From Nitrososphaerales archaeon TH5888 (lineage in GTDB: Archaea; Thermoproteota; Nitrososphaeria; Nitrososphaerales; Nitrososphaeraceae), in contig JAATVN010000022.1 of assembly GCA_014523595.1 (NCBI GenBank), positions 1-5,726 on the forward strand: a stretch of 5,726 bases of DNA, read 5' to 3'. Positions 5,298 to 5,726 of this stretch are shown here, in pieces. The translations under genes and the position numbers were made by a program. The notes below the pieces were generated by a model. It searched no databases. It was not told the DNA's origin and saw only the letters and a list, made by a program, of their open reading frames with translations. How positions within the stretch are numbered: position 1 is the stretch's first letter; each line of letters starts with the position of its first letter.

Positions 5298-5726
5298 ATG
5301 AAGGAATTGTTAGTGGTCGTTGGACTATTGACGGCACTTATTCTAACAGTAAATACCGCAAATGGACAACCACTTAATAATGGAACAAACAACACAGTAA
5401 TAGAATCTCAGCCGAGAACATTTACGGATTGTTATTCGAGTTTCTATAGTGGAATGATCTTTTTGAAATTGTCTGAAGAGAGAGATGTTGGCTCAGAGCC
5501 CGAACTAAAACAATTCTTTACCCATACGTGCAATTTCATCCACGATGAGACTGGAATATGGTTGGACTTATGGAAAATTGACGAATTAAAAATGATATAC
5601 AATCAAACAGATATGAATAAGTTCAACACTAAATATTATCCTCAAGGCACCCCTGAGTCCGTCATTGATGTCTTCAGTGGTATGGCGGCTATGGCGGAGG
5701 CGGCTACAGAAGATGAAGATGAAGAG
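5298..5726 (+). CDS. Secreted protein of unknown function, 3' partial
   Basis: The frame runs from ATG 5298 to the window end, giving 143 residues with no stop, so the C-terminus is missing. Residues 1-23 form a Sec-type signal peptide (MKELLVVVGLLTALILTV, then NTANG, with probable cleavage before Gln24). A polar linker with N-glycosylation sequons follows (NGT at 28, NNT at 31, and NQT at 102). Two cysteines, Cys45 (FTDCYSSF) and Cys78 (THTCNF), could form a disulfide outside the cell. The segment 70-101 looks helical and amphipathic and carries two tryptophans (88, 92). The visible end turns strongly acidic (EAATEDEDEE, 134-143). I recognise no family. An ATG at 5293 is in another frame and stops after two codons, so 5298 is the start, in agreement with the TATA box. 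The signal peptide is clear; function is unknown. Confidence 0.7.
   Translation, partial: MKELLVVVGLLTALILTVNTANGQPLNNGTNNTVIESQPRTFTDCYSSFYSGMIFLKLSEERDVGSEPELKQFFTHTCNFIHDETGIWLDLWKIDELKMIYNQTDMNKFNTKYYPQGTPESVIDVFSGMAAMAEAATEDEDEE

Overview
The window looks like part of a low-GC archaeal chromosome, most likely an ammonia-oxidising thaumarchaeon (Nitrososphaeria). GC-poor members such as Candidatus Nitrosocosmicus fit best, but the genus is an inference from composition and gene types, not a measurement. Pointers to archaea are the phosphosulfolactate-synthase (ComA) fold protein, a Mut7-C RNase, a winged-helix of archaeal type, no Shine-Dalgarno sequences before the starts I examined, and TATA-like boxes about 25-35 bases before several starts, which implies leaderless or near-leaderless mRNAs.

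Layout, left to right. (1) Bases 1-579, plus strand: the C-terminal two-thirds or so of a ComA-like protein fused to a winged helix-turn-helix; the gene begins before the window. (2) Bases 580-801: a very AT-rich control region with T-runs, a perfect 14-bp palindrome, a distant inverted copy of its arm, and a TATA box. (3) Bases 802-1923, plus: a secreted solute-binding protein of the sulfonate/nitrate/taurine ABC class, without a permease or ATPase beside it. (4) Bases 2003-3271, minus, convergent: a rhodanese plus metallo-beta-lactamase protein resembling persulfide dioxygenase. (5) Bases 3473-4024, plus, divergent from it: a hemerythrin-like protein with a TTG start. (6) Bases 4171-4287, minus: a 38-residue zinc-ribbon microprotein, easily missed. 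(7) Bases 4466-4975, minus: a Mut7-C RNase. (8) Bases 4976-5297: a divergent intergenic region with a palindromic TATA element and a 110-base island of clearly higher GC. (9) Bases 5298-5726, plus: the start of a secreted protein of unknown function, cut by the window end.

Working together. The first three large genes share a sulfur theme. ComA joins sulfite to phosphoenolpyruvate, the binding protein is of a class that often captures sulfonates, and rhodanese/persulfide-dioxygenase proteins handle sulfane sulfur and can release sulfite. The ComA-like protein also carries a DNA-binding domain and has a changed signature motif, and the next gene has an operator-like palindrome before it. The most interesting reading is therefore that a ComA fold has become a ligand-sensing transcription factor, or a bifunctional enzyme-regulator, controlling uptake of an organosulfur compound. 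This is a hypothesis from context, not something the sequence proves.
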